Positions 26,778 to 36,335 are shown, counted from the stretch's first letter. The stretch: DNA of 64,000 bases from Candidatus Zhuqueibacterota bacterium (GCA_030950365.1 JAUZRQ010000001.1:1-64000), one strand, 5' to 3'. Notes: generated from the letters alone by a model not told the origin. Made by a program: numbers and translations.

Positions 26778-27458
26778 ATGCTTGATGGTGTTAACATGAG
26801 CTCCCAAAATTCTCATGAGTCTTTTGGGGCAGCCGAAAGTCGTATACAGCAAGAATTGGGAAAAGATGCTTTTCTCCGACTTTTAGTCACCCAGTTGAAC
26901 TATCAAGATCCTCTGGCTCCAATGCAGAATGAGGCTTTTGTGGCACAGTTGGCGCAGTTTAGCGCTCTCGAACAAATGCAAAATATCAATCGCAACCTGG
27001 AAGAGTCTATTAATGCGGATATTTTGCTTAATAAAGCTATGAATAATTCTTTAGTGACTACCTTAATTGGGAAAGACGTTGTAGCAAATACCAATCTCTT
27101 TTCTTATAGCAAGGACGGTTCTATTGAGTTAGGTTTCCGACTTTCGTCACCGGCACGAGAAGTCACAATTGAAATTTATGACTCAAATGGTCAATTGGTT
27201 CGAACCCTGAAAATGGAAGGACTGTCTGCCGGTGAGCATTTTTTTCAATGGAACGGTCAAGACCAGAAGGGGAAAGAGGTTCCCGAGGGTCAATATACGT
27301 TTCGTGTGAGTGTCAAGGATGGTGAGAATAGGCAAACGCTCCCCACTTTCATTCGCGGGACCATAACAGGCGTTCGCTATGAGGAGGGGGTGGCTTATTT
27401 GCTTCTGGGGGATTTAGAGCTAAGTCTTGGAGATGTTCAGAAAATTGTGCAAAGTTGA
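26778..27458 (+). CDS. flgD: Flagellar hook assembly scaffold FlgD
   Basis: Hook-cap protein, 226 residues. N-terminal DAFLRLLVTQLNYQDPLAPM is the FlgD signature, followed by FVAQLAQFSALEQMQNI. A FLN-like/tudor domain covers about 95-190 with VTIEIYDSNGQLVRTLKMEG. GGAGG precedes the start. Next gene begins 12 bases after. Confidence 0.95.
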   Translation: MLDGVNMSSQNSHESFGAAESRIQQELGKDAFLRLLVTQLNYQDPLAPMQNEAFVAQLAQFSALEQMQNINRNLEESINADILLNKAMNNSLVTTLIGKDVVANTNLFSYSKDGSIELGFRLSSPAREVTIEIYDSNGQLVRTLKMEGLSAGEHFFQWNGQDQKGKEVPEGQYTFRVSVKDGENRQTLPTFIRGTITGVRYEEGVAYLLLGDLELSLGDVQKIVQS

Positions 27459-27470
27459 TGAGGATTGCTT

Positions 27471-27884
27471 ATGGAAATCGTCAAAAATCAACATGGTGGT
27501 TCTGAGCTTCATGCACTAGAAACAATCCGCGGACAACTCAAACCATCAAAGTCGAGGATCAAGCAACAAAACAAAACTCAAGAGCCTGAGTTCGTAAAAT
27601 TATTCAATCAAGCTGTTGAAAGACAGTATCAACTTCACTTTTCGAGACACGTACAGGACCGTTTTCAACAAAGACAAATTTTCCTGAATGGTAAGCAATT
27701 AGAGGAAATTCACCAAGCGGTTCAACTTGCTCAACAGAAAGGAATAAGAGATTCGCTCATCGTAACAAAAGATTCGGCTTTTATTGTAAATATTCCTAGC
27801 AAAACTGTGATTACGGCTATGGAACGCGATGCCACTCGCTTTCGTGTTTTTAACAATATTGATGGAGCGGTGATTACAACCTGA
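27471..27884 (+). CDS. Flagellar operon protein (TIGR02530-like)
   Basis: Small conserved protein between flgD and flgE, 137 residues. The C-terminal part fits the flagellar operon protein family: LHFSRHVQDRFQQRQIFL, LEEIHQAVQLAQQKGIRDSL and IVNIPSKTVITAMERD. Function unknown in the family; it may act as a hook-assembly factor. ATG 27471 is preceded by GATGAGG. The neighbours are those expected for the family. Confidence 0.85.
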   Translation: MEIVKNQHGGSELHALETIRGQLKPSKSRIKQQNKTQEPEFVKLFNQAVERQYQLHFSRHVQDRFQQRQIFLNGKQLEEIHQAVQLAQQKGIRDSLIVTKDSAFIVNIPSKTVITAMERDATRFRVFNNIDGAVITT

Positions 27885-28029
27885 GCTTTGTATTCCGAGT
27901 TCCAAGGCGCGAAAAAGGCAGGACCTCTTTGAGGAATGCCTGGCTATGGATTGACCGAAATAGCCTATGCGCCAGACACCGTACTTTTGTCCCTTTGAAT
28001 AGCATTCTTCAGGATAAAACAGAACTTTC

Positions 28030-28057
28030 TTACCAGGCAAGCCTTTCTTGCTGGTAA
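28030..28057 (+). repeat. Hairpin in the flgE leader
   Basis: Arms 28030-28041 (TTACCAGGCAAG) and 28047-28057 (CTTGCTGGTAA) pair with one bulged base and a 5-base loop. It lies about 25 bases before the ribosome site of the hook gene and has no T run. Confidence 0.45.
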
Positions 28058-28094
28058 TGAGGGTTATCACAATAAACTCGAGGAGGTCGTTGTT

Positions 28095-30137
28095 ATGTTG
28101 CGATCACTTTTTGCCGGTGTGTCTGGCCTTCGAGGTCATCAACTAAGAATGGATGTAATTGGTAATAATATTTCCAATGTAAACACCATAGGTTTTAAAG
28201 CAGGACGCGCGAACTTTCGTGAACTTCTGGCCATAACCTTAAGGGGGGCCACTCGTCCGACTAGTACAACGGGCGGTACAGATCCATTGCAGATTGGTCT
28301 GGGGATGGGAGTTTCGACTATAGATACCATTTTTTCTCAGGGCAATCTTGAAACCACGGGTAAGATTACAGATTTAGCGATCGATGGGACCGGATTTTTT
28401 ATTTTACGTTCTGGGAAAACTAAGTACTATACGCGAGCGGGCGCTTTTAGTTTTGATAGTAATGGACGCCTCGTAGATCCGGCCAGTGGCTGGGTCGTTC
28501 AAGGAAAAATGGCAGACGAATCAGGCAACATCCCTTCCAGTTCGGTTATTGAGGATATTATTTTGCCCTTTGGCCAAAAGGCACCTGCCAAAGCAACTAC
28601 AAAGATAGAATTTACGGGTAATCTTGACGGTAGCCAGGTGCCGCTTCCGACCATTTTAGATACCGGAATCATTCTGGCGATTGAAAAAGCCGGGGATAAT
28701 ACCGATATGAACGGTCTTTACGCAAATGGTCAAGCCAATTCTTTTATTACCGGATTGGTAGCCGGTGTCACTACAATTACTGTAAACGACGGTACCACCG
28801 AAAAGACTTATACCTATGTGCAAAATGATACTGCAGTCGGTAATGGTCAATTTCGATCTCTGGATGATTTGATCGCTGAAATTAATAATGATTTTGAAAG
28901 CACTTCTTTTAGGGCGGCGTTGGATAGCAATGGTGCCATTGTCATGACGGATACTTCCGGTGTAGCACACACCTTGAAATTTACCAGTAATAATCCTGTA
29001 TTGCAAACCGCTTTTGCAGCAGCGAATGGAGAAGTTGATAGTTCGAGTAACAAAACCACAAAAACCGATGAATTTTCTCGCTTTGCCAATAAAAATGAGA
29101 AACTCATTAATCTGAGAAATTCCATCGGTACCAATATGGGGCTTGTTGCGGGTAATGTAATCGAGGTATCAGCCGTTGTCGGTGATACCAGCGTAAGTGG
29201 ATCGATTACTGTTACCGATACCATGACCCTGGAAGATTTGACCAATGAATTGAATACTATTTTAGGTATTAATTCCTTGCCTGGAGTGAGTATCGATTCC
29301 GATGGTTCCATAACCATCCAGGGAGATCCTGGTGAAGATAATGCCATTAGTTCGGTTGCACTACGCGTGGCTTCGAATACGACATTTAATACAGCCATGA
29401 GTTTTGTGGTTGAACAAGAAGCTAAAGATATTACCCATAGTGCAAGTATTACGGTTTTCGATGCATTGGGCGAAGAACATGTCATTACTCTTACGTTTAA
29501 AAAGACGTCAGTTCGCAATCAATGGACGTGGACGGCAACTACCAGTGGAGACGAAATCATTTCTAGTGGCAGCAGTGGTAAAATTACATTTAATGCCAAC
29601 GGCTCACTCAATTCTTTTACCTTTGACAATGGATTAACCACACTAAAAATTGATCCCAATAATGGTGCGGAAGTTATGGATATCAGTTTAGATGTCGGGA
29701 CATTGGGGGGCTATGACGGCATAACACAATTTGCATCAGCTTCAACTGCAGTCGCTCGTTATCAAGATGGGTATTCAAACGGCGATCTGGATGAAATTTC
29801 TATCGATCGCTCCGGCAAAATTACTGGTGTGTTCAGCAACGGCGTAACGAAGACTCTGGCACAGATCAGTCTCGCAACATTTAATAATCCCGGAGGACTA
29901 ATCCGGGTGGGCGGGAACGCTTACTTGCCGTCGGGCAATTCTGGTGTGGCTATCATCGGAGAAGCTGGCGAGAGTATCCAGGCTGAAATTATTCCTGGGA
30001 CGCTCGAAATGTCTAACGTGGATTTGGCGCAAGAATTCACCAACATGATCATTGCACAACGGGGATTCCAGGCCAACAGTCGAGTGATTACTACCAGCGA
30101 TGAGATGTTGACCGAGCTGGTTAACCTCAAACGATAA
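28095..30137 (+). CDS. flgE: Flagellar hook protein FlgE
   Basis: Hook subunit, 680 residues, longer than enterobacterial FlgE (about 400) because of extra outer domains (about residues 185-460). N-terminal helix SLFAGVSGLRGHQLRMDVIG and NNISNVNTIGFKAGRANFRE, C-terminal VDLAQEFTNMIIAQRGFQAN and ITTSDEMLTELVNLKR are typical. Preceded by GAGGAGG. A strong terminator follows. The leader of 210 bases contains a hairpin. Confidence 0.93.
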   Translation: MLRSLFAGVSGLRGHQLRMDVIGNNISNVNTIGFKAGRANFRELLAITLRGATRPTSTTGGTDPLQIGLGMGVSTIDTIFSQGNLETTGKITDLAIDGTGFFILRSGKTKYYTRAGAFSFDSNGRLVDPASGWVVQGKMADESGNIPSSSVIEDIILPFGQKAPAKATTKIEFTGNLDGSQVPLPTILDTGIILAIEKAGDNTDMNGLYANGQANSFITGLVAGVTTITVNDGTTEKTYTYVQNDTAVGNGQFRSLDDLIAEINNDFESTSFRAALDSNGAIVMTDTSGVAHTLKFTSNNPVLQTAFAAANGEVDSSSNKTTKTDEFSRFANKNEKLINLRNSIGTNMGLVAGNVIEVSAVVGDTSVSGSITVTDTMTLEDLTNELNTILGINSLPGVSIDSDGSITIQGDPGEDNAISSVALRVASNTTFNTAMSFVVEQEAKDITHSASITVFDALGEEHVITLTFKKTSVRNQWTWTATTSGDEIISSGSSGKITFNANGSLNSFTFDNGLTTLKIDPNNGAEVMDISLDVGTLGGYDGITQFASASTAVARYQDGYSNGDLDEISIDRSGKITGVFSNGVTKTLAQISLATFNNPGGLIRVGGNAYLPSGNSGVAIIGEAGESIQAEIIPGTLEMSNVDLAQEFTNMIIAQRGFQANSRVITTSDEMLTELVNLKR

Positions 30138-30147
30138 TCATCATTAA

Positions 30148-30185
30148 GAAGGGGTCCAGCCATTGGACCCCTTCAATAATTTTTT
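30148..30185 (+). terminator. Terminator after flgE
   Basis: Perfect 11-base arms at 30148-30158 and 30164-30174 with a 5-base loop, then AATAA and six T at 30180-30185. It would limit read-through to flbD and the mot genes or set a step in expression. Confidence 0.85.
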
Positions 30186-30216
30186 GAATCGATCGATATA
30201 TTAATGAGGTGAAAAA

Positions 30217-30441
30217 TTGATACAGGTAACGCGTCTTAACGGCTCAGAGATCATCATCAATGCTGAGCTCATCGAGACCATCGAGGCAGCTCCCGATACC
30301 ATCATCACCCTGACGACGAAATCGAAGTACGTGGTTCGAGAAGGGGTGGATGAAGTTCTTAAAAAGGTGTATCAGTACCGTCGTCGCCTCCGTTCCAACA
30401 ATTTCTCAGATGATCTGGATGATATCTCATTTAAAAATTAG
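30217..30441 (+). CDS. flbD: Flagellar protein FlbD
   Basis: Short (74-residue) protein typical of the flbD/ylzI family, located between hook and motor genes as in Firmicutes and Spirochaetes. IQVTRLNGSEIIINAELIET is the hallmark. The start is a TTG at 30217 with GAGGTG 7-12 bases before it. Function not known in the family. Sits 31 bases after the flgE terminator. Confidence 0.88.
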   Translation: MIQVTRLNGSEIIINAELIETIEAAPDTIITLTTKSKYVVREGVDEVLKKVYQYRRRLRSNNFSDDLDDISFKN

Positions 30442-30454
30442 GAATTAGGAAACG

Positions 30455-31228
30455 ATGGACATCGCAACGATCATCGGATTTGTACTGGGTATTGCTTCTA
30501 TTGTGCTATCAATTGCTGCTAACGGACCACTATCATCGTTCTGGGATCCGGGATCGGCGTTTGTCGTCATCGGTGGTACTATTGCTGCGACGTTCATCAA
30601 TTATCCGCTGAGTGATGTGCTGGGCATTGTCGGTGTATTGAAAAACGCGTTATTGTTCAAGGCGCCACCGCCCGGTGAAACCATCAAACAGTTGGTACAT
30701 TTTGCTGAAATGGCCCGCCGTGAGGGCATCCTGTTTCTTGAAAAAGAGATGAACAATATCACCGATCCTTTCCTGAAGCAGGGATTGCAGCTCGCTGTGG
30801 ATGGCACTGAGCCGGACCTAATGCGTAATATTTTGAGTACGGAAATCGCTTATCTACAGGAACGGCACGATACCGGCGCAGGAATTTTCGATGCAATGGG
30901 CGCGTTTGCACCTGCCTTTGGTATGATCGGCACTCTTATCGGTCTGATCCTGATGCTGGGCTCGATGGAGGACCCGTCTTCCATCGGTCCTGCCATGGCC
31001 GTGGCCATGATCACGACCTTCTACGGCGCGGTTCTCGCCAACCTGGTATTCCTGCCCATCGCCGGAAAACTCAAGGTGCGTTCCAGTCAGGAAGTCCTGA
31101 TCCGCGAATTAATGATGGAAGGTATCTTAGCCATGCAAAGCGGCGACAACCCGCGCCTGGTCGAGCAAAAATTGATTTCCTTTATCGCTCCCAAGCTTAG
31201 AGCGACGGTGAGAAAAGAGGAAGGATAA
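30455..31228 (+). CDS. motA: Flagellar motor stator protein MotA
   Basis: Proton- or sodium-channel stator subunit, 257 residues, four membrane segments (near 3-22, 31-50, 148-170 and 180-200). Typical MotA features are FVVIGGTIAATFINYPL, AMGAFAPAFGMIGTLIGLIL and the GAVLANLVFLPIAGKL region. Coupling ion cannot be told from this alone. Overlaps motB by ATG/TGA. Confidence 0.95.
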   Translation: MDIATIIGFVLGIASIVLSIAANGPLSSFWDPGSAFVVIGGTIAATFINYPLSDVLGIVGVLKNALLFKAPPPGETIKQLVHFAEMARREGILFLEKEMNNITDPFLKQGLQLAVDGTEPDLMRNILSTEIAYLQERHDTGAGIFDAMGAFAPAFGMIGTLIGLILMLGSMEDPSSIGPAMAVAMITTFYGAVLANLVFLPIAGKLKVRSSQEVLIRELMMEGILAMQSGDNPRLVEQKLISFIAPKLRATVRKEEG

Positions 31229-32076
31229 TGGCCGAGAAAAAACAAAAGTGCGATTGCTCTGGCGGCGCCCCAGGCTGGATGACCACTTTTGGCGATCTGA
31301 TGTCCCTTCTTTTAACCTTCTTTATTTTGATTGTATCGTTTTCATCGATACAAGAAGTCGAATTTCAAAAGGCCATAGGCTCCCTGAAGGGCGCACTTGG
31401 GGTGCTTACCTCAAAGCGATCGACCATTATGCTTTCACCTTTGAAGAACATCATGATGAATCTAAATATGTTCGCCATAGTGCGTCCAGAAATGGAGCGA
31501 TTGAAAGCCTTGCTGGAAAGCGAAAATTTCAAGAATGCGGTCAAGGTGGAGGAATTGCCCAATGCAATCAAATTTACCCTGCAGGACCAGATTTTATTTG
31601 ATTTGGGGAAGGCGAATTTAAAACCGACGGTTTTCCCGGTTCTATTGGAGATCGCCAAAATCGCCAGAAAAGTGGAAGGAAAGCTACGTATCGAAGGCCA
31701 TACGGATGATTTGCCCATTCGAACGCGAGAATTTCCTTCCAACTGGGAATTATCCAGCATGCGCGCCATTAATGTTTTGCACTATTTTGAAAACATGGGT
31801 ATCCCGAGCAACCGCCTTTCCTGTGTTGGATATGCCGATACCCGACCTCTGGTCCCTAATACTTCACCGGAAAATCGTGCCAAAAATCGTCGTGTGGAAA
31901 TTTATCTCGAAATTGAAAATAACACATCCGATTGGGAATTGCCGCTAAAAGCCTTTCAGGAAAAGTTTCAACTACCAGAAGCATCGGTGATCCGGAAATC
32001 GCAAGGGAGTGAAAATCATGGCGGACAAGGAGAAAGACAAAAAAAAGAAGAAGGACGAGGAGGACAAAGAAAGTAA
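31228..32076 (+). CDS. motB: Flagellar motor stator protein MotB
   Basis: Stator partner of MotA, 282 residues. The channel aspartate is in WMTTFGDLMSLLLTFFILIV, near residue 20. The C-terminal OmpA-like peptidoglycan-binding domain has IEGHTDDLPIRTREFPSNWE and LSSMRAINVLHYFENMGI. The N-terminal plug region is present. Its last 59 bases overlap fliL in another frame. Confidence 0.95.
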   Translation: MAEKKQKCDCSGGAPGWMTTFGDLMSLLLTFFILIVSFSSIQEVEFQKAIGSLKGALGVLTSKRSTIMLSPLKNIMMNLNMFAIVRPEMERLKALLESENFKNAVKVEELPNAIKFTLQDQILFDLGKANLKPTVFPVLLEIAKIARKVEGKLRIEGHTDDLPIRTREFPSNWELSSMRAINVLHYFENMGIPSNRLSCVGYADTRPLVPNTSPENRAKNRRVEIYLEIENNTSDWELPLKAFQEKFQLPEASVIRKSQGSENHGGQGERQKKEEGRGGQRK

Positions 32077-32545
32077 GCCCAAGTCGGGAGGAGTGATGAA
32101 GACCGTACTGATGATCGGTTTGCCTCTGATGGTGGTGCAAACCGGTGTGGCTTACTTTCTGATTTCCAAACTGGTGAAGGTCCCCCAAGCCGTTCAACAG
32201 GTGGAGGAACCCAAAGAAGAAGAGGCAGAGGAAGAGGAGGGGCCAACTAAACTCTTCGTCATCGAGGATGTCATCATCAATCCGGCCGGTACGTCCGGAT
32301 CGCGGTTTTTAAACAGCACCATTGCGCTGGAATATACCAGTCCCGACCTGGAACAGGAATTGACCGAAAAAGAGGTGCAAATTCGGGATATTCTGATCAA
32401 TATTCTGGCCAGTAAATCCATCCCGGAGCTGGACGGCCCTGAAGACCGTGAGGCCCTGAAACAGGAAATTATAGAAAAGTGCAATGCCTTTTTGAAAAAT
32501 GGAACAATAAAACGGGTCTATTTTTCCAATTTTATTATGCAATAA
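32018..32545 (+). CDS. fliL: Flagellar basal-body-associated protein FliL
   Basis: Single-pass stator-linked protein, 175 residues. A strongly Lys/Glu-rich cytoplasmic head (residues 3-25), a membrane segment (about 30-50), an acidic linker and the FliL domain with LFVIEDVIINPAGTSGSRFL. The ATG at 32018 follows AAGGGAG; an in-frame GTG at 32009 is less likely. It overlaps the end of motB by 59 bases, which couples their translation. Confidence 0.88.
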   Translation: MADKEKDKKKKKDEEDKESKPKSGGVMKTVLMIGLPLMVVQTGVAYFLISKLVKVPQAVQQVEEPKEEEAEEEEGPTKLFVIEDVIINPAGTSGSRFLNSTIALEYTSPDLEQELTEKEVQIRDILINILASKSIPELDGPEDREALKQEIIEKCNAFLKNGTIKRVYFSNFIMQ

Positions 32546-32560
32546 ACATCCGGAGCGAGC

Positions 32561-33553
32561 ATGGCAGAGATTCTGTCGCAAAGCGAAATTGATGCGCTAC
32601 TTTCGGATATCGAAGCCGGAGACGAACTTGCGGTTTTAGAAACCACTTCCAGCAAGAAGAAGCAGGTCAGTGTTTACGATTTTCGCCATCCCAAAATCGT
32701 TTCCAAGGAACATCTGCGCATTTTACAGATGATTCATGAGCGCTTTGCCAAGCTCGTAGAATCCTATTTGACCACAAGGCTGCGAGCGCTGGTCGATGCC
32801 AAGCTCATCGCCGTTGATCAGGTGACTTATTCGGAATTTATGCTTTCCATGAGCGATCCGAGCTGCATTTACATTATGAAACTGGAAAACCTGAACGGCG
32901 ATGCCATTTTGGAAATAACGTTGCCACTGGTGTTTTACATTATCGATCGGCTATTTGGCGGTGAAGGTAATAGTATCGATAAAATGCGAGAAATGACGCT
33001 CATCGAACAAAAGGTGATCGAAAAGGTAGCTGCTCAGTTTTCGGATGCCTTGAATACGGCGTGGAAGCAGGTGATTCCACTGGATAGCAGTATTGAGGCA
33101 TATCAAAGCCGTCCCAGTTTTATTCAGATCGCCGCGCTGGAAGAAATGGTGATTTCGATTTCGTTGGAAATCAATGTTCAGGAAACCACCGGTTTTCTGA
33201 ATTTATGTTTTCCATTTCAGGTGCTCGAAGAAGTACTGCCACAAATGACCTCGCAGCAGATGGTGCGTTCACGCATTAAAAAGTCTCCAGATGACAAGGA
33301 GGTAATCCATTCTCGCATTGTGAAGGCAAACATTCCGGTGCATGTGGAACTGGGCCGGAAGCAAATCACCTTGCGCGAGCTGGTGCAACTGGAGGTCGGC
33401 GATGTACTGAAATTGGACACGCGGGTGACAGACGATCTGCCGATTTTTATTAACAATATTGAGCGATTTCGTGGGAAGCCTGGTTTGTATCGTGATAGAG
33501 TTGCTCTTAAAATAGTGGGCGTCGAAAAAGAACAAATTGAAATTCTGGATTAG
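32561..33553 (+). CDS. fliM: Flagellar motor switch protein FliM
   Basis: C-ring protein, 330 residues, with CheY-P binding N-terminal motif ILSQSEIDALLSDI, the middle CheC-like domain (MSDPSCIYIMKLENLNGDAI) and a C-terminal SpoA surface with LGRKQITLRELVQLEVGDVL. All FliM parts are present, so it can respond to phosphorylated CheY. 15 bases after fliL. Confidence 0.95.
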   Translation: MAEILSQSEIDALLSDIEAGDELAVLETTSSKKKQVSVYDFRHPKIVSKEHLRILQMIHERFAKLVESYLTTRLRALVDAKLIAVDQVTYSEFMLSMSDPSCIYIMKLENLNGDAILEITLPLVFYIIDRLFGGEGNSIDKMREMTLIEQKVIEKVAAQFSDALNTAWKQVIPLDSSIEAYQSRPSFIQIAALEEMVISISLEINVQETTGFLNLCFPFQVLEEVLPQMTSQQMVRSRIKKSPDDKEVIHSRIVKANIPVHVELGRKQITLRELVQLEVGDVLKLDTRVTDDLPIFINNIERFRGKPGLYRDRVALKIVGVEKEQIEILD

Positions 33554-33580
33554 CGGAGCGGGTCCAAAAGGAGTGAATCG

Positions 33581-34504
33581 ATGCCAGATACGACGATCAA
33601 CGAAAATGTTCTAACAGCGCTGTACAATATCGAAGCCGCCATCAGTGAGAACTTTAAATCCATGATGGCCAGCGATGCTATGCTCTCCATCGAGATGGAG
33701 CTGCAGGAAATTAAAACCGCTGACTCCGAAGAGCTGTTGGGCCAATTTAATTCCTCGGTGCAACTATTCCAGTCGACGCTGGAATGGAATGACCAGACCG
33801 GACGCAACCTGTTCTTGATGCGGGAGGAAGATGCCAATGCGTTGCTGGCCCAGGTCACGGTTCAAAACGAGGCCATCGATTCACTAGACGTGATTTTCGC
33901 GAATTGGAATCTGGCAGCCACGCAATTTTTAGAAGAGAAACTAGGCCAGGCGCCGGCCTTCGGAGAAATAACATCTGAAACCCGGGAATTGAATAACGAC
34001 GATCTTCAGCCTGATGAGCTGTGGTCGATTTATCAGATCAAACTGGGGGACAATCAATACGAGATTCACCGAATATGTGCGTCTTTCTGGCAGGTGATGG
34101 CCGAAGCCGCCAACATCGATGTCACCACTGTGGATGATATTGACTCCTCTTCCGTTTCCGGGCTGGACGCCGAGCAGATCGAAGTGGAGAATGTCGATTT
34201 TGGCAATCTAAACCCGGAGATATCGGAGGATGACAGCATCGGTTCAATTGAGGTGCTGTACGATTTGAAACTTGATCTGGTTGTGGAGCTGGGACGCACC
34301 AAAAAGCCTATCCGCGAAATCCTGGAACTGGCCCGGGGCTCGATTATTGAGCTGGAAAAGTTAGCCGGCGACCCAGTGGAAATTTACGTGAACGACAAGA
34401 AATTGGCCGAAGGCGAGGTGGTGGTAGTGGATGATCATTTTGGCGTTCGAATTACCAATCTTCTTAAACCCGAAGACCGCATCAAGAGCTTAGGAGAAGC
34501 ATGA
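33581..34504 (+). CDS. fliN: Flagellar motor switch protein FliN/FliY with long N-terminus
   Basis: 307 residues. The last 85 residues are the SpoA domain of FliN (VVELGRTKKPIREILELARG, IVNDK-like loop, LLKPEDRIKSLG). The long N-terminal part (1-215) places it nearer FliY, but the CheC phosphatase motif is not evident, so the extension may be degenerate or another fold. Good AAGGAG ribosome site. Ends with the start of fliO overlapping by ATGA. Confidence 0.88.
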   Translation: MPDTTINENVLTALYNIEAAISENFKSMMASDAMLSIEMELQEIKTADSEELLGQFNSSVQLFQSTLEWNDQTGRNLFLMREEDANALLAQVTVQNEAIDSLDVIFANWNLAATQFLEEKLGQAPAFGEITSETRELNNDDLQPDELWSIYQIKLGDNQYEIHRICASFWQVMAEAANIDVTTVDDIDSSSVSGLDAEQIEVENVDFGNLNPEISEDDSIGSIEVLYDLKLDLVVELGRTKKPIREILELARGSIIELEKLAGDPVEIYVNDKKLAEGEVVVVDDHFGVRITNLLKPEDRIKSLGEA

Positions 34505-34971
34505 AATCCAAATTAAAACAGGGCCTGGCCTGGTTTATTCTTGGCGTTATTGGGTTGGCCGGACTGGTGGTTTATACTCTGGTCGACCCGGAGGTCATGG
34601 CTGGGAAAGCGTTAGTTGGCGAGCCTGCTTTTGCTCCAGGATACGGCTACGGCAAAATGCTATTTGTGCTTTTCGCCATTCTAACGCTTATGCTTGGTTT
34701 CGCCTGGCTAGGCAAGAAATTCCTGAATGGGCGATTTTTGCAATCGAAACAACAGTGGATTCAAATTCTCGATTCTGCCCTCATTACGCCAAGGAGCCGC
34801 ATTGTGGTGGTGCAGGCGCTGGATCGCATTTTAATTTTAGGTGTGACGGAACAGCAAATGAGCGTTCTGGCTGAAATCACCGATCCACAGACACTCAAAC
34901 GCATCGCTTCCGGTTCCCGTACCGATCAACAATCGACCTTTCAACAGTACTTGCATCGATTTAGCCACTAA
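34501..34971 (+). CDS. fliO: Flagellar biosynthesis protein FliO
   Basis: 156-residue membrane protein assisting FliP complex formation. Two hydrophobic segments (about residues 10-28 and 57-75) and the FliO domain WIQILDSALITPRSRIVVVQ. Located between fliN and fliP as usual. The sequence is poorly conserved in the family; context makes the call secure. Confidence 0.85.
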   Translation: MKSKLKQGLAWFILGVIGLAGLVVYTLVDPEVMAGKALVGEPAFAPGYGYGKMLFVLFAILTLMLGFAWLGKKFLNGRFLQSKQQWIQILDSALITPRSRIVVVQALDRILILGVTEQQMSVLAEITDPQTLKRIASGSRTDQQSTFQQYLHRFSH

Positions 34972-34985
34972 CCTTGACAGAAATT

Positions 34986-35753
34986 ATGATAGCTTTCCTG
35001 AAAAAAAACAGCGTCATCGCAGCGCTGCTTCTTGTATTTTGTGTGCTCATAGTGGGACAGCCGGCGCTGGCGCAACAGCCCGCTCCTAAAGTTTCCATTA
35101 CGGTGGACAACAGCGGTTCACCACGTGATGTAGCCTTGGGCCTTGAATTGCTGTTTATGTTCACCGTTCTTGCGCTGGCTCCTTCCATTTTGATTATGAT
35201 GACTTCATTTACGCGTATCATCATTGTCCTGAGTTTCTTGAAGCAAGCGCTTGGATTGCAGCAGATGCCTCCCAATCAGATGATGATCGGACTGTCTCTA
35301 TTTTTGACCTTTTTCGTTATGCAACCAGTATTCGATCAAATCAATCAGGATGCGTTTCAGCCATATATTAATGAAAAAATTTCCAGCCGTGAGGCCCTGG
35401 AAAAGGGGATGGCACCCTTAAGGGAGTTCATGTTCAAGCAAACCCGAGAAAAGGACCTGGCGCTGTTCGTACGGCTGGCCAAAGTAGAGCGACCCAACAC
35501 CGTGGAAGATGTGCCGACCCATGTACTCATTCCTGCATTTATTATTTCTGAACTGCGGCTGGCGTTTCAAATCGGCTTTTTGCTGTACATTCCGTTTTTG
35601 ATGATTGACATGATCGTGGCCTCGGTGCTGATGAGCATGGGCATGCTCATGCTGCCGCCTATTATGATTTCACTGCCGTTTAAATTATTGTTGTTCGTGC
35701 TGGTGGATGGTTGGTATCTAGTTATTGGATCGGTGATTGACAGCATCAGATAA
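34986..35753 (+). CDS. fliP: Flagellar export gate protein FliP
   Basis: Core of the export gate. Signal-peptide-like N-terminus with ALAQQ, then the FliP signature ILIMMTSFTRIIIVLSFLKQ, ALGLQQMPPNQMMIGLSLFL and MGMLMLPPIMISLPFKLLLF. 255 residues. ATG 34986 gives the expected N-terminus; an in-frame TTG at 34974 is possible. Confidence 0.95.
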   Translation: MIAFLKKNSVIAALLLVFCVLIVGQPALAQQPAPKVSITVDNSGSPRDVALGLELLFMFTVLALAPSILIMMTSFTRIIIVLSFLKQALGLQQMPPNQMMIGLSLFLTFFVMQPVFDQINQDAFQPYINEKISSREALEKGMAPLREFMFKQTREKDLALFVRLAKVERPNTVEDVPTHVLIPAFIISELRLAFQIGFLLYIPFLMIDMIVASVLMSMGMLMLPPIMISLPFKLLLFVLVDGWYLVIGSVIDSIR

Positions 35754-35762
35754 GGAGAAATC

Positions 35763-36029
35763 ATGACCCAGGAACTCGTGCTTTCCCTAATGAAAAATGC
35801 GTTGTGGACAGGCTTGATGGTCGCCGGACCGATCCTGCTGCTCGGCCTGATTACAGGCTTGATTATCGGTATTTTTCAAGCCGTGACCCAAATTCAGGAA
35901 ATGACTCTAACGTTCATTCCTAAAATCTTGGTGGTTGCCCTGGCCATGGCGCTATTTTTGCCATGGATGTTGAATACCATTCTGGATTTCACCCGCGAGA
36001 TTTTCAATCTGATCGCTACCATCCGCTGA
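35763..36029 (+). CDS. fliQ: Flagellar export gate protein FliQ
   Basis: 88-residue gate component with two membrane segments; GLMVAGPILLLGLITGLIIG and IFQAVTQIQEMTLTFIPKIL are typical. AAGGAG precedes the ATG. Unlike the usual gene order, a 460-base gap with a terminator and promoter follows before fliR. Confidence 0.95.
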   Translation: MTQELVLSLMKNALWTGLMVAGPILLLGLITGLIIGIFQAVTQIQEMTLTFIPKILVVALAMALFLPWMLNTILDFTREIFNLIATIR

Positions 36030-36335
36030 AACCAACCGTGATGTGTATTAACGGCATCCGCATGCCGGCTTCCTATCCACTTAAATCCCCTGCTATGCGA
36101 TTGCGGCAATTTTTGTCCATCGGCAATGCCGGATACCGGAAAGGTCGGAATGCCGGGGACAATGTCTATATGTTTACATATTTCAAGAGTTTTATTTGGG
36201 CATAAAGAATCCGGTAATTTTAGCCGATTCTCTATATAGATAAAAATATTCTAAATAGGCAGGCTTGACCTGTCCGCGGCAATCTTTGCCCAGCGATTTT
36301 GGTGCCATTATCACTCACCTTTATTTTAACCAACC
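36030..36335. other. Gap between fliQ and the terminator, no gene seen
   Basis: About 300 bases of sequence without a convincing gene; a short open stretch directly after fliQ (around 36040-36205) does not look coding. No RNA gene is recognised. This interrupts the normally tight fliPQR order. Confidence 0.5.

Noticed and set aside
28036-28051. GG and TTGC in the flgE leader as possible sigma-54 promoter
   Set aside because: Spacing is wrong by two bases and the sequence is part of a hairpin.
36040-36205. Short plus-strand open frame after fliQ
   Set aside because: No ribosome site, biased composition or similarity; treated as non-coding.
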